From positions 61,099 through 125,098 of the forward strand of contig JAGVOQ010000008.1 in the NCBI GenBank assembly GCA_020052645.1: 64,000 nt of DNA, written 5' to 3'. Below are positions 9,952 to 19,900 of the stretch, piece after piece. The position numbers were made by a program, and so were the translations under genes. Under the pieces are notes generated by a model. That model was not told the DNA's origin. It worked only from the letters and a program-made list of their open reading frames with translations, and ran no database searches. This DNA comes from Candidatus Omnitrophota bacterium. GTDB taxonomy: Bacteria > Omnitrophota > Gorgyraeia > Velamenicoccales > Velamenicoccaceae. The stretch's first letter is position 1. Every line of letters begins with the position of its first letter.

Positions 9952-10419
9952 ATGAAGAAGGTCAGAGCAGTGTCATTTAAGAAAAAAGATTTTTCTAATC
10001 TATCTAAGGATGATCACGCGTCCCTTTTAAAGAGATATCTTTTATGGCTTTATAAAACGACGAAGGACGCGTGTGATAAAATCGACAGAAAATTTACGCA
10101 ACTGGAAATTGACAGGCAGATTGAAAAAATATTGGAAAAATCTGTCGATGCGTGCGATCCTGTTTTAAAGCAGGCGCTTGTGCTTCAATTGGGTGAGTGG
10201 AAGGCGTATATTATTGGTAAAGAGGCGGACGCAGAGAGGCTGAAGTTTGATTCTAACGGTCAGCTGGATCCTCACTACGCATTTCTTTGTTTAAAAAAAG
10301 AGGCTGTTGAGCGTTTGATCTTGATGCATTTTGGTCCTAAGGGCTTAAACCAGATAAAAGATCTCTGTGAAGAAGCATCCATAATGAGAATCTTGGAAGA
10401 CACAAGGAGTACTCGATAG
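9952..10419 (+). CDS. hypothetical protein
   Basis: 155 aa ORF collinear with and directly upstream of OmpA-like gene. Confidence 0.6.
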   Translation: MKKVRAVSFKKKDFSNLSKDDHASLLKRYLLWLYKTTKDACDKIDRKFTQLEIDRQIEKILEKSVDACDPVLKQALVLQLGEWKAYIIGKEADAERLKFDSNGQLDPHYAFLCLKKEAVERLILMHFGPKGLNQIKDLCEEASIMRILEDTRSTR

Positions 10420-11153
10420 TGAAAACGGTGAAATATTTCGTTATCTTGATTATATCAGTGTCTCTGTACGGTTGTTGTTCTATAGGAAAAAAGAAGACCG
10501 TAGAGAGCTTGAGCGAACAGCTTCGCGCTACAGGCGAGCTCTTGACTGGTGTTACGCATAAATTCGATTTAGCTCGCGCGGAGAATCTTAATCTAAAAAA
10601 AGAAATTGCTCTTTTTAGAAAGAATCAGGATATCGACTCAAAAAGTTTTATTAAGGCCTCGGAGGTTTTTCAAAATGAACTTAAAAGTGACGGCGCTCAG
10701 GATGACATGGTGGGGATGCAAATAACGGAACGTGGTCTTGTCTTGAGCATTTTAGCCGAAAAAATATTTGTGACGGGAACAGATGATTTAAGCGATGCGG
10801 GAAAAGGTTTTTTAGATAAGATTGTCGCTTTGGTTGAGAAGAGATTTTCTTCGAATTATATTTTTATCGAAGGGCATACGGACAGTCAGTCGCTGGCTGT
10901 TTTTGAGTGGAAATCGGATTGGGATTTTTCATTTGCCCGCGCTCTAAGCGTGCTTAAATATTTTACAGAAAATAAACGTTTGGATCCCTGGCGATTGTCA
11001 GCTTCAGGGTTTGGACAATATCGTCCTTGCGCGACAAATGAAACAAAAGAAGGCCGTCGTCTAAACCGGAGGATAGAGGTTGTTATCTCTCCTCAGAAAT
11101 CAAGGCATACAGAGATGCAAATTCGGCAAGAGGAGGCTTATGGCGTACGATGA
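10419..11153 (+). CDS. OmpA family lipoprotein
   Basis: Lipobox-like LYGC; IFIEGHTDSQSL...RRIEVVISP OmpA C-terminal motif. Confidence 0.8.
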   Translation: MKTVKYFVILIISVSLYGCCSIGKKKTVESLSEQLRATGELLTGVTHKFDLARAENLNLKKEIALFRKNQDIDSKSFIKASEVFQNELKSDGAQDDMVGMQITERGLVLSILAEKIFVTGTDDLSDAGKGFLDKIVALVEKRFSSNYIFIEGHTDSQSLAVFEWKSDWDFSFARALSVLKYFTENKRLDPWRLSASGFGQYRPCATNETKEGRRLNRRIEVVISPQKSRHTEMQIRQEEAYGVR

Positions 11154-11616
11154 TTTGTTTTTGACTCAGGAAGGTTATGAGAAACTAAAGGAAAAGTTGG
11201 ACTATTTGAAAACAACCAAGCGGCGTGATATTTCTAAGCAAATTGAAAAAGCACGGGCTATGGGAGATCTTTCTGAAAATGCCGAATATGATGCTGCCAA
11301 GGAAGCTCAGGCTCATTGCGAGAAAGATATCAGGGACTTGGAAGATAAGTTGGGCCGGGCTCGGATCATTGAGCATGAAAATATCCCCAAGGATAAGGTT
11401 TATATAGGCGCCAAAGTTAAGCTGCGGGATGAAGATTCACAGGAAGAGCTGGAATATTTTCTGGTGTCTCCTCCTGAGGCGGACTATGCGTTAAATAAAA
11501 TTTCAGTTGAATCGCCTATTGGCAAGGCTCTTTTGGGTCGTAAGGTTGACGATCTTGTTGTCATCAAAGTTCCGGCCGGTGAGTTGACGTATAAAGTTCT
11601 TGGTATATCTCGATAG
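11140..11616 (+). CDS. greA: transcription elongation factor GreA
   Basis: ISKQIEKARAMGDLSENAEYDAAKEAQ; ATG at 11140 with AGGAGG RBS preferred over the ORF-track start at 11080. Confidence 0.92.
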   Translation: MAYDDLFLTQEGYEKLKEKLDYLKTTKRRDISKQIEKARAMGDLSENAEYDAAKEAQAHCEKDIRDLEDKLGRARIIEHENIPKDKVYIGAKVKLRDEDSQEELEYFLVSPPEADYALNKISVESPIGKALLGRKVDDLVVIKVPAGELTYKVLGISR

Positions 11617-11629
11617 TCTAAAAACGTGA

Positions 11630-12127
11630 GTGCTAATTTCTTTTAAAATGGATAATAAAAAACAAGGTTTTTTTATTCTGGTTATTTTAAGCGGAGCGCT
11701 TGTTTTTTATTTGGCCGTTCGATTTTTGTCTTTTAATGATGAAGCGCGCCTGCGCCAAATCATTTACGCTGCAACATTGGCCGTTGAGCAGGAAAATATT
11801 CTAAAAGGTGCCTCCTTTATTTCAGAAAGTTATGAGGATAAGAGTAAAAATAAAAAACAGGACATTGTAAAAATTGCCGAAGGAATTTTTAAAAAATTCG
11901 ATGATATTAAAATTGATATTCGTCTTAAGACCGTTGGACTCGAAAAGCGAGAATCCCAAGTCGTTGTTCTTTATAAATGTTATTTCAAAGAGTTGAAAAG
12001 AGATAAAAATTTTTCTGATCAAGGCAAGCTTAAGGTGCATTTCATAAAAGAAAATGCTGGTTGGAGAATAAAGTCTTTTGAATATTCAGGTTTTCAGGAG
12101 ATCATGCTTTGGCAGGGAACCGCATAG
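11630..12127 (+). CDS. hypothetical membrane-anchored protein
   Basis: N-terminal TM segment; DUF-like ketosteroid-isomerase-type fold suspected only. Confidence 0.45.
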   Translation: MLISFKMDNKKQGFFILVILSGALVFYLAVRFLSFNDEARLRQIIYAATLAVEQENILKGASFISESYEDKSKNKKQDIVKIAEGIFKKFDDIKIDIRLKTVGLEKRESQVVVLYKCYFKELKRDKNFSDQGKLKVHFIKENAGWRIKSFEYSGFQEIMLWQGTA

Positions 12128-12167
12128 GCGTATGGGCTAAGCTTTGTTGTTAAAGGAGGAGAGTGTT

Positions 12168-12307
12168 ATGAAAAAAAGTGTCGCACATGCCAAAAGACGA
12201 TTTCTTGCGAAGGCTATTTGTGTACGCCTGTTTCCGCAAAGGATATAACTTGTGATTGGTGCGGTTCTCTTGTTATGGATGCTAGGCATATGTGTGGCAA
12301 GAAGTGA
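12168..12307 (+). pseudogene. small zinc-ribbon protein with apparent -1 nt frameshift in a poly-A tract
   Basis: RBS AGGAGG + ATG followed by 7 A; adding one A gives MKKKCRTCQKTISCEGYLCTPVSAKDITCDWCGSLVMDARHMCGKK*. Confidence 0.55.
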
Positions 12308-12353
12308 GACCCTTCCTTTATTTGGAACCAGTAAGGTCTATCCTATCTGGATT
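12308..12353 (-). repeat. single REP-like unit (reverse orientation)
   Basis: Reverse complement AATCCAGATAGGATAGACCTTACTGGTTCCAAATAAAGGAAGGGTC matches the 9.7 kb units. Confidence 0.75.
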
Positions 12354-12421
12354 GAAGAAAGTAGCTTACATCTGCAATTCGTGCGGGCGTTTAGCGGTGA
12401 GTGCAAAATATCTTTGCGCTC

Positions 12422-13594
12422 CTAAGAAGGTATCTTAAAAGAAGGCATTGAGGAAGAGATATTCGTAATCAGATTTTTAAGAATATTTTTTTCTTTTTCT
12501 CTAATCTTTAATTCTGAAATGAGGCGCGTGGCTTTGCGCTGCAGGCGTACGAGCGTGGCTTGACAATCCTGGTAAGAGCCGCTTTGAACGATCAGATCAC
12601 GGAAACATTCAAGGTCTGATCGTTTTTTATTTTTCTTCGTTAATAATATTTTCAAAAGTTTTTTTTGTTTTTTTCCGAGTTTCTGGTAGGCTCTAAAAAC
12701 AAGTAAAGTTTTTTTGGATTCGTTCAAGTCCGTCAGGATGGGCTTGCCGATTACTTTCTCTGTCCCGAAGAGGTCGAGAAAGTCGTCGTAGAGCTGAAAG
12801 GCCTGTCCGGCCGCCAGGGCCAACGAAGAAAGCTTCTTAACTTCTTTTTGATCGGCTCCGGCCAAAGTGGCTCCCATGATTAGCGGGCACTCGAACGTAT
12901 AGCGGGCTGTTTTTAGGGTATAGTTTAAAAAGATTTCTTTTTGGGTCAGCTTTTCAAGAGGCCGATGGCTGGAGATGACGTCTAAGAATTCGCCAGCCCC
13001 TGTATAGGCGGCAGCCGCAACGAGTTGATGCAGCGCTTGTTCTTTTCGTTTTGGGTCTTCGTCGATAGACAAAAGGGCTTTGATAGCAACGGCATAAAGA
13101 ATGTCTCCGGCTATGATGGCAAGCTTTGGGCCGATTGTTCCTTTGGGATTTATACCCCGCGGCCTAAAATCGCGCCTTCCAAGGCGCGGATGGTTGTGGC
13201 CGCTTGGGCATTCCGCCTTAAAGAAACCCCGGGCATTAGCCCGGGTGGGCTCCATTTTGATTTTCGTTTCGAACAACCGGTGCAATGTCGGTTTGCCGCG
13301 CCTGAGGTCTGAGTTATCGATAACATCATCATGAATGAGCATGAAGTCGTGGAGCAGTTCGATGGCAACACTTGAGCTGTAGAGTTTTTCCTCGTTAATT
13401 CGAGAGCGCTGGCTGTAGCCCGTGTAGGCCAAAATAAACAATAGCGGCCGGACGCGTTTGCCTTTACGCAATACGAATTCCTGCATGTGTTTGAAAAGCG
13501 TGTCTGAAACAAGGTTAAGGTGGTAGCGCTTGTGAATGTCCTTTAAAAGAATCTTTAAGCTTGAATTGATTTTTTTTATCATGAGGTTTGTCAT
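12422..13594 (-). CDS. polyprenyl synthetase (FPP/GGPP synthase family) with an internal repeat-derived insertion
   Basis: FMLIHDDVIDNSDLRRGKPTLHR first DDxx(xx)D region and LYDDFLDLFG second Asp motif; ~40 aa Gly/Pro/Arg-rich insert. Confidence 0.88.
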   Translation of the reverse strand: MTNLMIKKINSSLKILLKDIHKRYHLNLVSDTLFKHMQEFVLRKGKRVRPLLFILAYTGYSQRSRINEEKLYSSSVAIELLHDFMLIHDDVIDNSDLRRGKPTLHRLFETKIKMEPTRANARGFFKAECPSGHNHPRLGRRDFRPRGINPKGTIGPKLAIIAGDILYAVAIKALLSIDEDPKRKEQALHQLVAAAAYTGAGEFLDVISSHRPLEKLTQKEIFLNYTLKTARYTFECPLIMGATLAGADQKEVKKLSSLALAAGQAFQLYDDFLDLFGTEKVIGKPILTDLNESKKTLLVFRAYQKLGKKQKKLLKILLTKKNKKRSDLECFRDLIVQSGSYQDCQATLVRLQRKATRLISELKIREKEKNILKNLITNISSSMPSFKIPS

Positions 13595-13754
13595 TTTTTT
13601 ATACTAGCATAAAAAAATAGAGGGTGCAATAGAAGGTGGGGTGTATGTAAGGTGGCTTAGCATGAAAATGGCTTTTTTTAGCGTAGACCTAAGGATATCC
13701 TTGAAAAGGGATGGTAGTTATAATATGATAGAAGAGTTAAAAAGAGGCTAAAAA

Positions 13755-14906
13755 ATGGGAGATATTGTCATTATTGGAGGCGGCTTTGCAGGATTGGAGG
13801 CGGCCAAGGTCCTTTCTAAGAGGCGCTCAAAGCTTGAACAACGGCGCATTCTTTTAGTGGATGCCAAAAGTCATTTTGATTTTCTGCCTATTTTGCCGGA
13901 TGTGGCCGGTGGACGTGTTGACAAGAACCATGCGTCCATGGAGATGGCACAGTATTTAGAGAATCTTGGCGTTAATTTTAGCCAGGATGAAGTTGTCAAA
14001 ATTGATACGGACAAGAAAGAAATCTTTTTAAAAAGTGATCATGTTTTGTCCTATGAATTTTTAATACTTGCCTGTGGTTCGGTGACTAATTTTTTTAACG
14101 ATGAAAAAATCCAGCGCGTAGCCCTTAAATGTGACACGTCTGACGATGCTCAGATGCTTAAGAATGTTGTAACTACGTATCCAACAAAAAACATTCTTAT
14201 TATCGGTGGCGGGTATACAGGCATTGAGATTGCCAGCCAATTGGCCTGTCTTTTGAAGCGTAAGAAGGTTAAAAAATATAGTTTGAATATTATTGAGAAA
14301 GGTGAGGATATTCTCGGGGTTTTGCCGGGTTGGATGAAGGATTATTGCCGTATCAATCTCTGTTCTCTGAGGGTGCATGTTCATACGGATTGTTTTTTAA
14401 AGGAAGTAAACGACCAAGCCATTAAATTATCCAATGGTCTGGAGTTTTCAAATTATTTGCTTATTTGGACCGCTGGCGTTCAGACTCCTGCTTTTGTGCA
14501 GGAATTAAAACATGATAAAGACAAACAAGGCCGTCTTTATGTCGGAGCCGACCTGTCTTTTGATAAAAATGCTTTTGCGGTTGGAGATACGGCTTGTTTT
14601 AAATATAAAGATAAGCCTCTGCGTATGTCTGTTCAATTTTCTCTTTGTCAGGCACGTGTCGTCGCTTCAAACATCGTCCGTTCTATAGCAAGGAAAAAAA
14701 ATTTGGTTTCTTATAAGCCTTTAGATTTAGGGTTTTTGGTGCCTATGGCTAATAGAAAAGCTTGTGGTAAAATTCTTTTTTTCAAAATTTGGGGGTTTTT
14801 AGGTTGGTTGTGTCATTATGCGATGTGTATTTATCGAAGTCTGTCATCAAAAAATCGTTTGGGTTTAGCGTTTGATGCTATTTCTAGGATGGGAAAAAAT
14901 GATTAA
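13755..14906 (+). CDS. type II NADH dehydrogenase-like FAD oxidoreductase
   Basis: VIIGGGFAGLEAAKVL, ILIIGGGYTGIEIA, FAVGDTA. Confidence 0.88.
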   Translation: MGDIVIIGGGFAGLEAAKVLSKRRSKLEQRRILLVDAKSHFDFLPILPDVAGGRVDKNHASMEMAQYLENLGVNFSQDEVVKIDTDKKEIFLKSDHVLSYEFLILACGSVTNFFNDEKIQRVALKCDTSDDAQMLKNVVTTYPTKNILIIGGGYTGIEIASQLACLLKRKKVKKYSLNIIEKGEDILGVLPGWMKDYCRINLCSLRVHVHTDCFLKEVNDQAIKLSNGLEFSNYLLIWTAGVQTPAFVQELKHDKDKQGRLYVGADLSFDKNAFAVGDTACFKYKDKPLRMSVQFSLCQARVVASNIVRSIARKKNLVSYKPLDLGFLVPMANRKACGKILFFKIWGFLGWLCHYAMCIYRSLSSKNRLGLAFDAISRMGKND

Positions 14907-15993
14907 ATTTGAGAATTATCGTTTGGCTGGTTTATTTTTAGTACTTGTGGCACTTTTTGCATTGTCGGGTTGCGCGACAATCCCATCGGTTGTTCATTTT
15001 CCCTATGAAACGATTAAGATCAAAGATTATCCGTATTTTGCTGTTGTTGATATGTGCGATAACGAAGGCGTGAAATGGGATTATGATCCCTTGAGTAAAG
15101 AAGTCGTTCTTAAGAAAGACGCGACCGAGTTAAGATTATTGGTGGGGAGCAGGGAAGTCTTAGTGGGTTCTGATCTTCAAGCGCTGCCGGCTCCTGTCGT
15201 GATCAGGGATAGTGTTATTTTTGTACCTGTGGATTTAAGAAAATACATTTTTCCGGAATTGCGTTTTGCACCTTTGAAGAAAGTATCTCCCGAGGAAGTT
15301 TTGTTGCGGCCTATTGATACGATTGTCATTGATGCTGGACACGGCGGTATTGACCCCGGGGCTATCGGGCGTTATGGCCTAAAAGAAAAAACTGTTGTTT
15401 TGGATGTGGCTAAGAAGGTGGCTGACCGCTTGAAGCGTTGTGGAATCCAGGTTTATATGTCGCGGCCCGATGATGAATGTACGCTTTTGGCAACGAGGCC
15501 TGATTTTGCTAACAAGAAAAAGGCCGATCTTTTCGTTAGCATTCATGCCAATGCCAATACGTCCCGTAGGATTGAGGGGTTTGAGGTGTATTATTTGGCA
15601 GGGTCCGTGGATGATAATGCGCGCGCCTTATTTGCCGCTCAGAATTATCCGTTGGAAATTGTTGATCAGGAATCCAACCGTCACTCTACGACTTTAAAAG
15701 CGATCCTTTGGGATATGGTTTATTCGGAAAACAGGAGAGAGTCCGTTCTTTTGGCGAGCCACATTAGTGATGTTGTTTCAAAGGATATGAATTTAAACGT
15801 ATTGGCTATCAAGGGCGCTTCTTTTGTTGTTTTGAAAGGAACGCGAATGCCGGCTGTTTTGGTTGAGATCGGTTACATTTCTAATAAAGAAGGGGAAAAG
15901 AAACTGTCCGACTCGGCCTATCGCGAACGTATGGCTGAGGCCATTGCAAAGGGAATCGTTAATTTTAAAAACTATTCGGAAGGGAGAGTCTAG
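14899..15993 (+). CDS. N-acetylmuramoyl-L-alanine amidase, lipoprotein (Amidase_3)
   Basis: DAGHGGIDPGAIGR, SIHANA, EIGYISN; lipobox ALSGC; internal start at 14899 preferred. Confidence 0.9.
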   Translation: MIKFENYRLAGLFLVLVALFALSGCATIPSVVHFPYETIKIKDYPYFAVVDMCDNEGVKWDYDPLSKEVVLKKDATELRLLVGSREVLVGSDLQALPAPVVIRDSVIFVPVDLRKYIFPELRFAPLKKVSPEEVLLRPIDTIVIDAGHGGIDPGAIGRYGLKEKTVVLDVAKKVADRLKRCGIQVYMSRPDDECTLLATRPDFANKKKADLFVSIHANANTSRRIEGFEVYYLAGSVDDNARALFAAQNYPLEIVDQESNRHSTTLKAILWDMVYSENRRESVLLASHISDVVSKDMNLNVLAIKGASFVVLKGTRMPAVLVEIGYISNKEGEKKLSDSAYRERMAEAIAKGIVNFKNYSEGRV

Positions 15994-15998
15994 ATAAC

Positions 15999-16796
15999 GT
16001 GGACAGACCTATAGGAATATTTGATTCAGGTATTGGTGGTTTGACAGTAGTTAAAGAAGTGGTTCGGCTGTTGCCTTTTGAAAACATTGTTTATTTCGGC
16101 GATACGGCTCGCGTGCCATACGGGATTAAATCAAAAGACACGATTATAAAATTTTCGCTTGAGAATACATTGTTTTTGTTAGGGCACGATGTTAAAGTTA
16201 TCGTTATCGCCTGCAATACTTCGTCAAGTTTGGCTCTTCCGGTTATCCGCAAACATTTTAAAATTCCTATTATCGGCGTGATCATGCCGGGCGCTAAAGA
16301 AGCGGTGTACGCCACGAAAAATAAAAAGATCGGCGTTATCGGTACGCGCGCGACCGTTAACAGCGGCGCTTATGAGCAAGAGGTCAAAAAACTTGATCGT
16401 GGCATTAAAGTTTATAGCCAGGCCTGTCCCATGTTTGTCCCGATTGTTGAGGAGGGGTGGACCCAGGATGATATCGCCTATAAAGTTGCCAAAAAATATC
16501 TCGAGCCTTTTAAAAAAAAGGGGATTGATACCCTTGTGTTGGGATGTACACATTACCCTCTTTTAAAATCGGCGATTCAGAATGTTATGGGTCCTGGCGT
16601 GACTTTGATCGATTCAGCTCAGCAGGTGGCGTTAGAGGTTAAACATGTTCTTGCGCAGGAGGGGTATTTAAGAAAAAAACGCATGAAGCCGGCCATCGAG
16701 TATTTTGTTAGTGATGAAGTGGCTATTTTTAAGAACGTGGCAAAAAAATTCTTAGGGAAAGAACTTAAGAATATCCAGAAGGTGCCCAATGTTTGA
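15999..16796 (+). CDS. murI: glutamate racemase
   Basis: PIGIFDSGIGGLTV...VIACNTSS...VLGCTHYPLL. Confidence 0.95.
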   Translation: MDRPIGIFDSGIGGLTVVKEVVRLLPFENIVYFGDTARVPYGIKSKDTIIKFSLENTLFLLGHDVKVIVIACNTSSSLALPVIRKHFKIPIIGVIMPGAKEAVYATKNKKIGVIGTRATVNSGAYEQEVKKLDRGIKVYSQACPMFVPIVEEGWTQDDIAYKVAKKYLEPFKKKGIDTLVLGCTHYPLLKSAIQNVMGPGVTLIDSAQQVALEVKHVLAQEGYLRKKRMKPAIEYFVSDEVAIFKNVAKKFLGKELKNIQKVPNV

Positions 16797-17157
16797 AGTG
16801 ACTGTTGATATGGATTTTAGCGCGGCCCATAACTTAAGAGGTTATCGGGGAAAATGTGAATCTCTTCATGGACATAATTGGAAGGTCCGGGTTGCGGTGG
16901 AGTCAAAGAAACTGGACCAGGTCGGCATGGTGGTTGATTTTAAAATAATCAAAGAATATTTACGAGATATCTTGGACCTTTTAGATCATAAATATCTTAA
17001 TCAAACCTCTTACTTCAAAAAAATAAATCCTACCTCTGAAAATATCGCTAGGCTTATTTATTTAAAGATGAAGGAAAGACTTAAAAAAGATTCTTTAACT
17101 GTTGGTTTTGTTACGGTTTGGGAGACGGACAATAGTTTTGCGACGTATCGTGAGTGA
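16789..17157 (+). CDS. queD: 6-carboxytetrahydropterin synthase QueD
   Basis: FSAAHNLRGYRGKCESLHGHNWKV. Confidence 0.92.
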   Translation: MFEVTVDMDFSAAHNLRGYRGKCESLHGHNWKVRVAVESKKLDQVGMVVDFKIIKEYLRDILDLLDHKYLNQTSYFKKINPTSENIARLIYLKMKERLKKDSLTVGFVTVWETDNSFATYRE

Positions 17158-17843
17158 TTATGAAGAATAAGTTGGGCCCTTTTTTTAAGGATCGGGCTGT
17201 TGTTCTTTTATCCGGCGGTCTTGATTCAGCCACGGTGCTTTATATAGCCAAACAGCAAGGGCATAAAGTTCATTGTCTTGTTTTTGATTATGGGCAAAGG
17301 CATAGGCGCGAAATTTTATCTGCAAGGGCAATTGCGCGTAAGGCGGGATGTCCTGTCACGATGCTAAAAATAAACCTGCCGTGGAAAGGGTCGTCGCTTC
17401 TGGATAAAACATTGAATGTCCCCGAGCATCTAAGCCTGAAAGGCGTTCCGTCAACGTATGTGCCCGCACGCAATACTATTTTTTTGAGCTTTGCGCTTTC
17501 TTTTGCCGAGGCGATTGATGCAGGCGTTATTTTTATAGGTGCCAATTCAATAGATTATTCGGGTTATCCGGATTGTCGTCCAAATTATTTTAAGGCTTTT
17601 CAGCAAATGGCGAACCTTGCAACAAAGAAAGCGACGACAAGAAGAAAAATAAGAATTTGCGTACCGCTTCTTCGCATGACAAAAGCCCAGATTATTAAGG
17701 CGGGCTTAGGCCTGAGCGTCCCTTACGAATTAACATGGTCTTGTTATAAGGGTAGAATCAATCCTTGCGGTTGTTGTGATAGCTGTAGGATAAGGGCCAA
17801 GGGTTTTAAAGAGGTGCGGGAGTTGGATCCGTTGCTGCTATGA
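17154..17843 (+). CDS. queC: 7-cyano-7-deazaguanine synthase QueC
   Basis: VVLLSGGLDSATVL; CPxCGxCDSC-like Cys cluster. Confidence 0.95.
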   Translation: MIMKNKLGPFFKDRAVVLLSGGLDSATVLYIAKQQGHKVHCLVFDYGQRHRREILSARAIARKAGCPVTMLKINLPWKGSSLLDKTLNVPEHLSLKGVPSTYVPARNTIFLSFALSFAEAIDAGVIFIGANSIDYSGYPDCRPNYFKAFQQMANLATKKATTRRKIRICVPLLRMTKAQIIKAGLGLSVPYELTWSCYKGRINPCGCCDSCRIRAKGFKEVRELDPLLL

Positions 17844-18517
17844 ACAAGCAAGCTAAAATATCAGAAATTTTCGAAAGCCTGCAGGGAGAAGGTATTTATC
17901 TCGGGTTCAGGCAGGTTTTTATCCGTTTTTTTGGATGTAATTTGCAATGTGCGTTTTGTGATACGCAGTTGAAAAGTTTCCAAGAATATAGCGTTGACCA
18001 AGTCCGGGATCAGATTTTGAAATTTAAGGATTATCATTCAATATGCCTGACCGGCGGAGAGCCGCTTTTACAGGCAGAATTTATTGAATCCTTATTGGAC
18101 GCGATCAAAGACCTGAAAAAAAAGATTTATTTGGAGACTAATGGAACTCTTTTTAAAGAATTGGAACGCGTGATCGATCGGCTAGATATCATTTCGATGG
18201 ATTTTAAATTGCCGTCGGTGACAAAGAATGGTGATCACTGGAGCGCGCATGAAGAATTCCTTAAAAAGTCTATAGCCAAAGATGTTTTTATTAAAATCGT
18301 TATTGGCCCAGAGGTTGTAAAAACCGAAATTGAAAGATCAATTGAGATCATTAAGGGCCTTCGACCTGAAGCAAGGATTGTTCTTCAGCCCAGCTGGCTT
18401 GATTTCAATCGGGAGCTTCTGTTTTTAATGGAGAGCGTCTGTAACCTTTTTTTAAAGGGCGGTATTCTCCATGTTGAAATAATGCCGCAGGCGCATAAAT
18501 TGGCTCAAGTGAAGTGA
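17840..18517 (+). CDS. queE: 7-carboxy-7-deazaguanine synthase QueE (radical SAM)
   Basis: ESLQGEGIYLGFRQVFIRFFGCNLQCAFCDT, TGGEPLLQ. Confidence 0.93.
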   Translation: MNKQAKISEIFESLQGEGIYLGFRQVFIRFFGCNLQCAFCDTQLKSFQEYSVDQVRDQILKFKDYHSICLTGGEPLLQAEFIESLLDAIKDLKKKIYLETNGTLFKELERVIDRLDIISMDFKLPSVTKNGDHWSAHEEFLKKSIAKDVFIKIVIGPEVVKTEIERSIEIIKGLRPEARIVLQPSWLDFNRELLFLMESVCNLFLKGGILHVEIMPQAHKLAQVK

Positions 18518-18519
18518 AT

Positions 18520-18612
18520 CGGGTAACGGGCAACGGGTATCAGGTATCGGAAAAATAAAAATATTTTATTGTTTGCTGTTGCCAGTTGTCAGATCCCTGA
18601 TGCCTGAAAAAT
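18520..18612. repeat. imperfect inverted repeat between queE and queF
   Basis: GGGCAACGGGTATCAGGTATCGG... vs ...TGCCAGTTGTCAGATCCCTGATGCCTG. Confidence 0.5.
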
Positions 18613-18616
18613 AATT

Positions 18617-19030
18617 TTGGAGATTATTATGAAAAAGAAATCATCTTATGAAGGATTGCAGGAAAATATCAAGATGCTTAAGACGCCGGACATCGAAGTC
18701 TGGACGAACCAATACCCTAAGAATCGCTATGTTGTTCATATAGACATTCCTGAATTTACCTGTATTTGTCCTAAGACTGGATTGCCGGATTTTGGCACCA
18801 TTGAAATCGATTATATTCCGTCTAAAGTTTGTATTGAGTTGAAATCATTGAAAGAATATCTAACGTTTTATCGCTCTATCGGGATTTTTCATGAGCATTT
18901 TACGAATAAACTTATGGATGATTTTTTCCGTGCCTCTAAGCCCCGTTGGGTTAAGATGACTGTTAAGTTTAATCCGCGAGGCGGTATTACAACGACCGTG
19001 ACTCGAGAGCAAGGCTCGTTTAAGGGGTAG
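18617..19030 (+). CDS. queF: NADPH-dependent preQ1 reductase QueF
   Basis: EFTCICPKTGLPDFGTIEIDYIP; ELKSLKEYLTFYR; MKKKSS start at ~18629. Confidence 0.93.
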   Translation: MEIIMKKKSSYEGLQENIKMLKTPDIEVWTNQYPKNRYVVHIDIPEFTCICPKTGLPDFGTIEIDYIPSKVCIELKSLKEYLTFYRSIGIFHEHFTNKLMDDFFRASKPRWVKMTVKFNPRGGITTTVTREQGSFKG

Positions 19031-19054
19031 TTTTTTTAAAAGAGGAAAAACGCG

Positions 19055-19900
19055 ATGAAGAAGATAAATTCTGAAATAATAAGGAGAGCTGTGGCTCATT
19101 TATGCATCGAGGCCAATATCAGGTTGCGTAAAGATGTCCGCGCTGCTTTAAGTCGCGCGATTAAAAGTGAAACTAATCCTCGGGCAAAGAGATTTTTAAG
19201 TCAGCTTTTGGATAATGCCAGGATCGCGCAGGCGGATAAAATTGCCCTGTGCCAGGATACAGGGTTGCCAACGGTGTTTGTTGAAATCGGTCGTGATGTG
19301 AATACGCAGGGCCTGGACATGGATCGTGCCATCCAAAAAGGCATTGAAGATGGATATCGCAAGGGGTTTTTAAGGAATTCCATTGTTTCAGATCCTTTAC
19401 TTCGGCCTCAACCTCCGAAGTTTAGCCCAGGGGTTATCCACTATGATTTTGGTTTGTATCGTGGCTTAAGGATCACTGTGTTACCTAAGGGTTTTGGTTG
19501 TGAAAATAAAACTCAGTTAAAAATGTTTACCCCGACTGTTCCTCTGGAGGAGATAAAAAAATTCATTATATCGGTTGTTAAGGATTCCGGTCCTGATGCT
19601 TGTCCTCCGTATGTTGTGGGCGTGGGGATCGGAGGGAGCGCGGATCAAGCGGTATTATTGGCTAAAAAAGCGTTATTGCGCCCGCTTGATAAATGCAGTT
19701 CTTTAAAACATATCGCGAGTCTCGAAAAAGATCTTTTAAAGAAAATCAATCAAGCTAATATTGGGCCTTTGGGATTGGGTGGAAGAACAACATCTTTGGG
19801 CGTAAGTGTTTTGACTGCACCGACTCATATTGCAGGCTTGCCTGTGGCTGTCAGCATTAGTTGTCATGCATTAAGGAGCGCCAGTGTTTATTTCAAATAA
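19055..19900 (+). CDS. class I fumarase alpha/tartrate dehydratase-like subunit
   Basis: LCQDTGLPTVFVEIG, KGFGCENKTQLKMFTP, VGVGIGGSADQA. Confidence 0.92.
   Translation: MKKINSEIIRRAVAHLCIEANIRLRKDVRAALSRAIKSETNPRAKRFLSQLLDNARIAQADKIALCQDTGLPTVFVEIGRDVNTQGLDMDRAIQKGIEDGYRKGFLRNSIVSDPLLRPQPPKFSPGVIHYDFGLYRGLRITVLPKGFGCENKTQLKMFTPTVPLEEIKKFIISVVKDSGPDACPPYVVGVGIGGSADQAVLLAKKALLRPLDKCSSLKHIASLEKDLLKKINQANIGPLGLGGRTTSLGVSVLTAPTHIAGLPVAVSISCHALRSASVYFK

Noticed and set aside
16789-19030. 7-deazaguanine DNA modification (Dpd-type) system
   Set aside because: queD-C-E-F alone is the standard preQ1/queuosine tRNA pathway; no dpd transglycosylase or helicase genes are linked.
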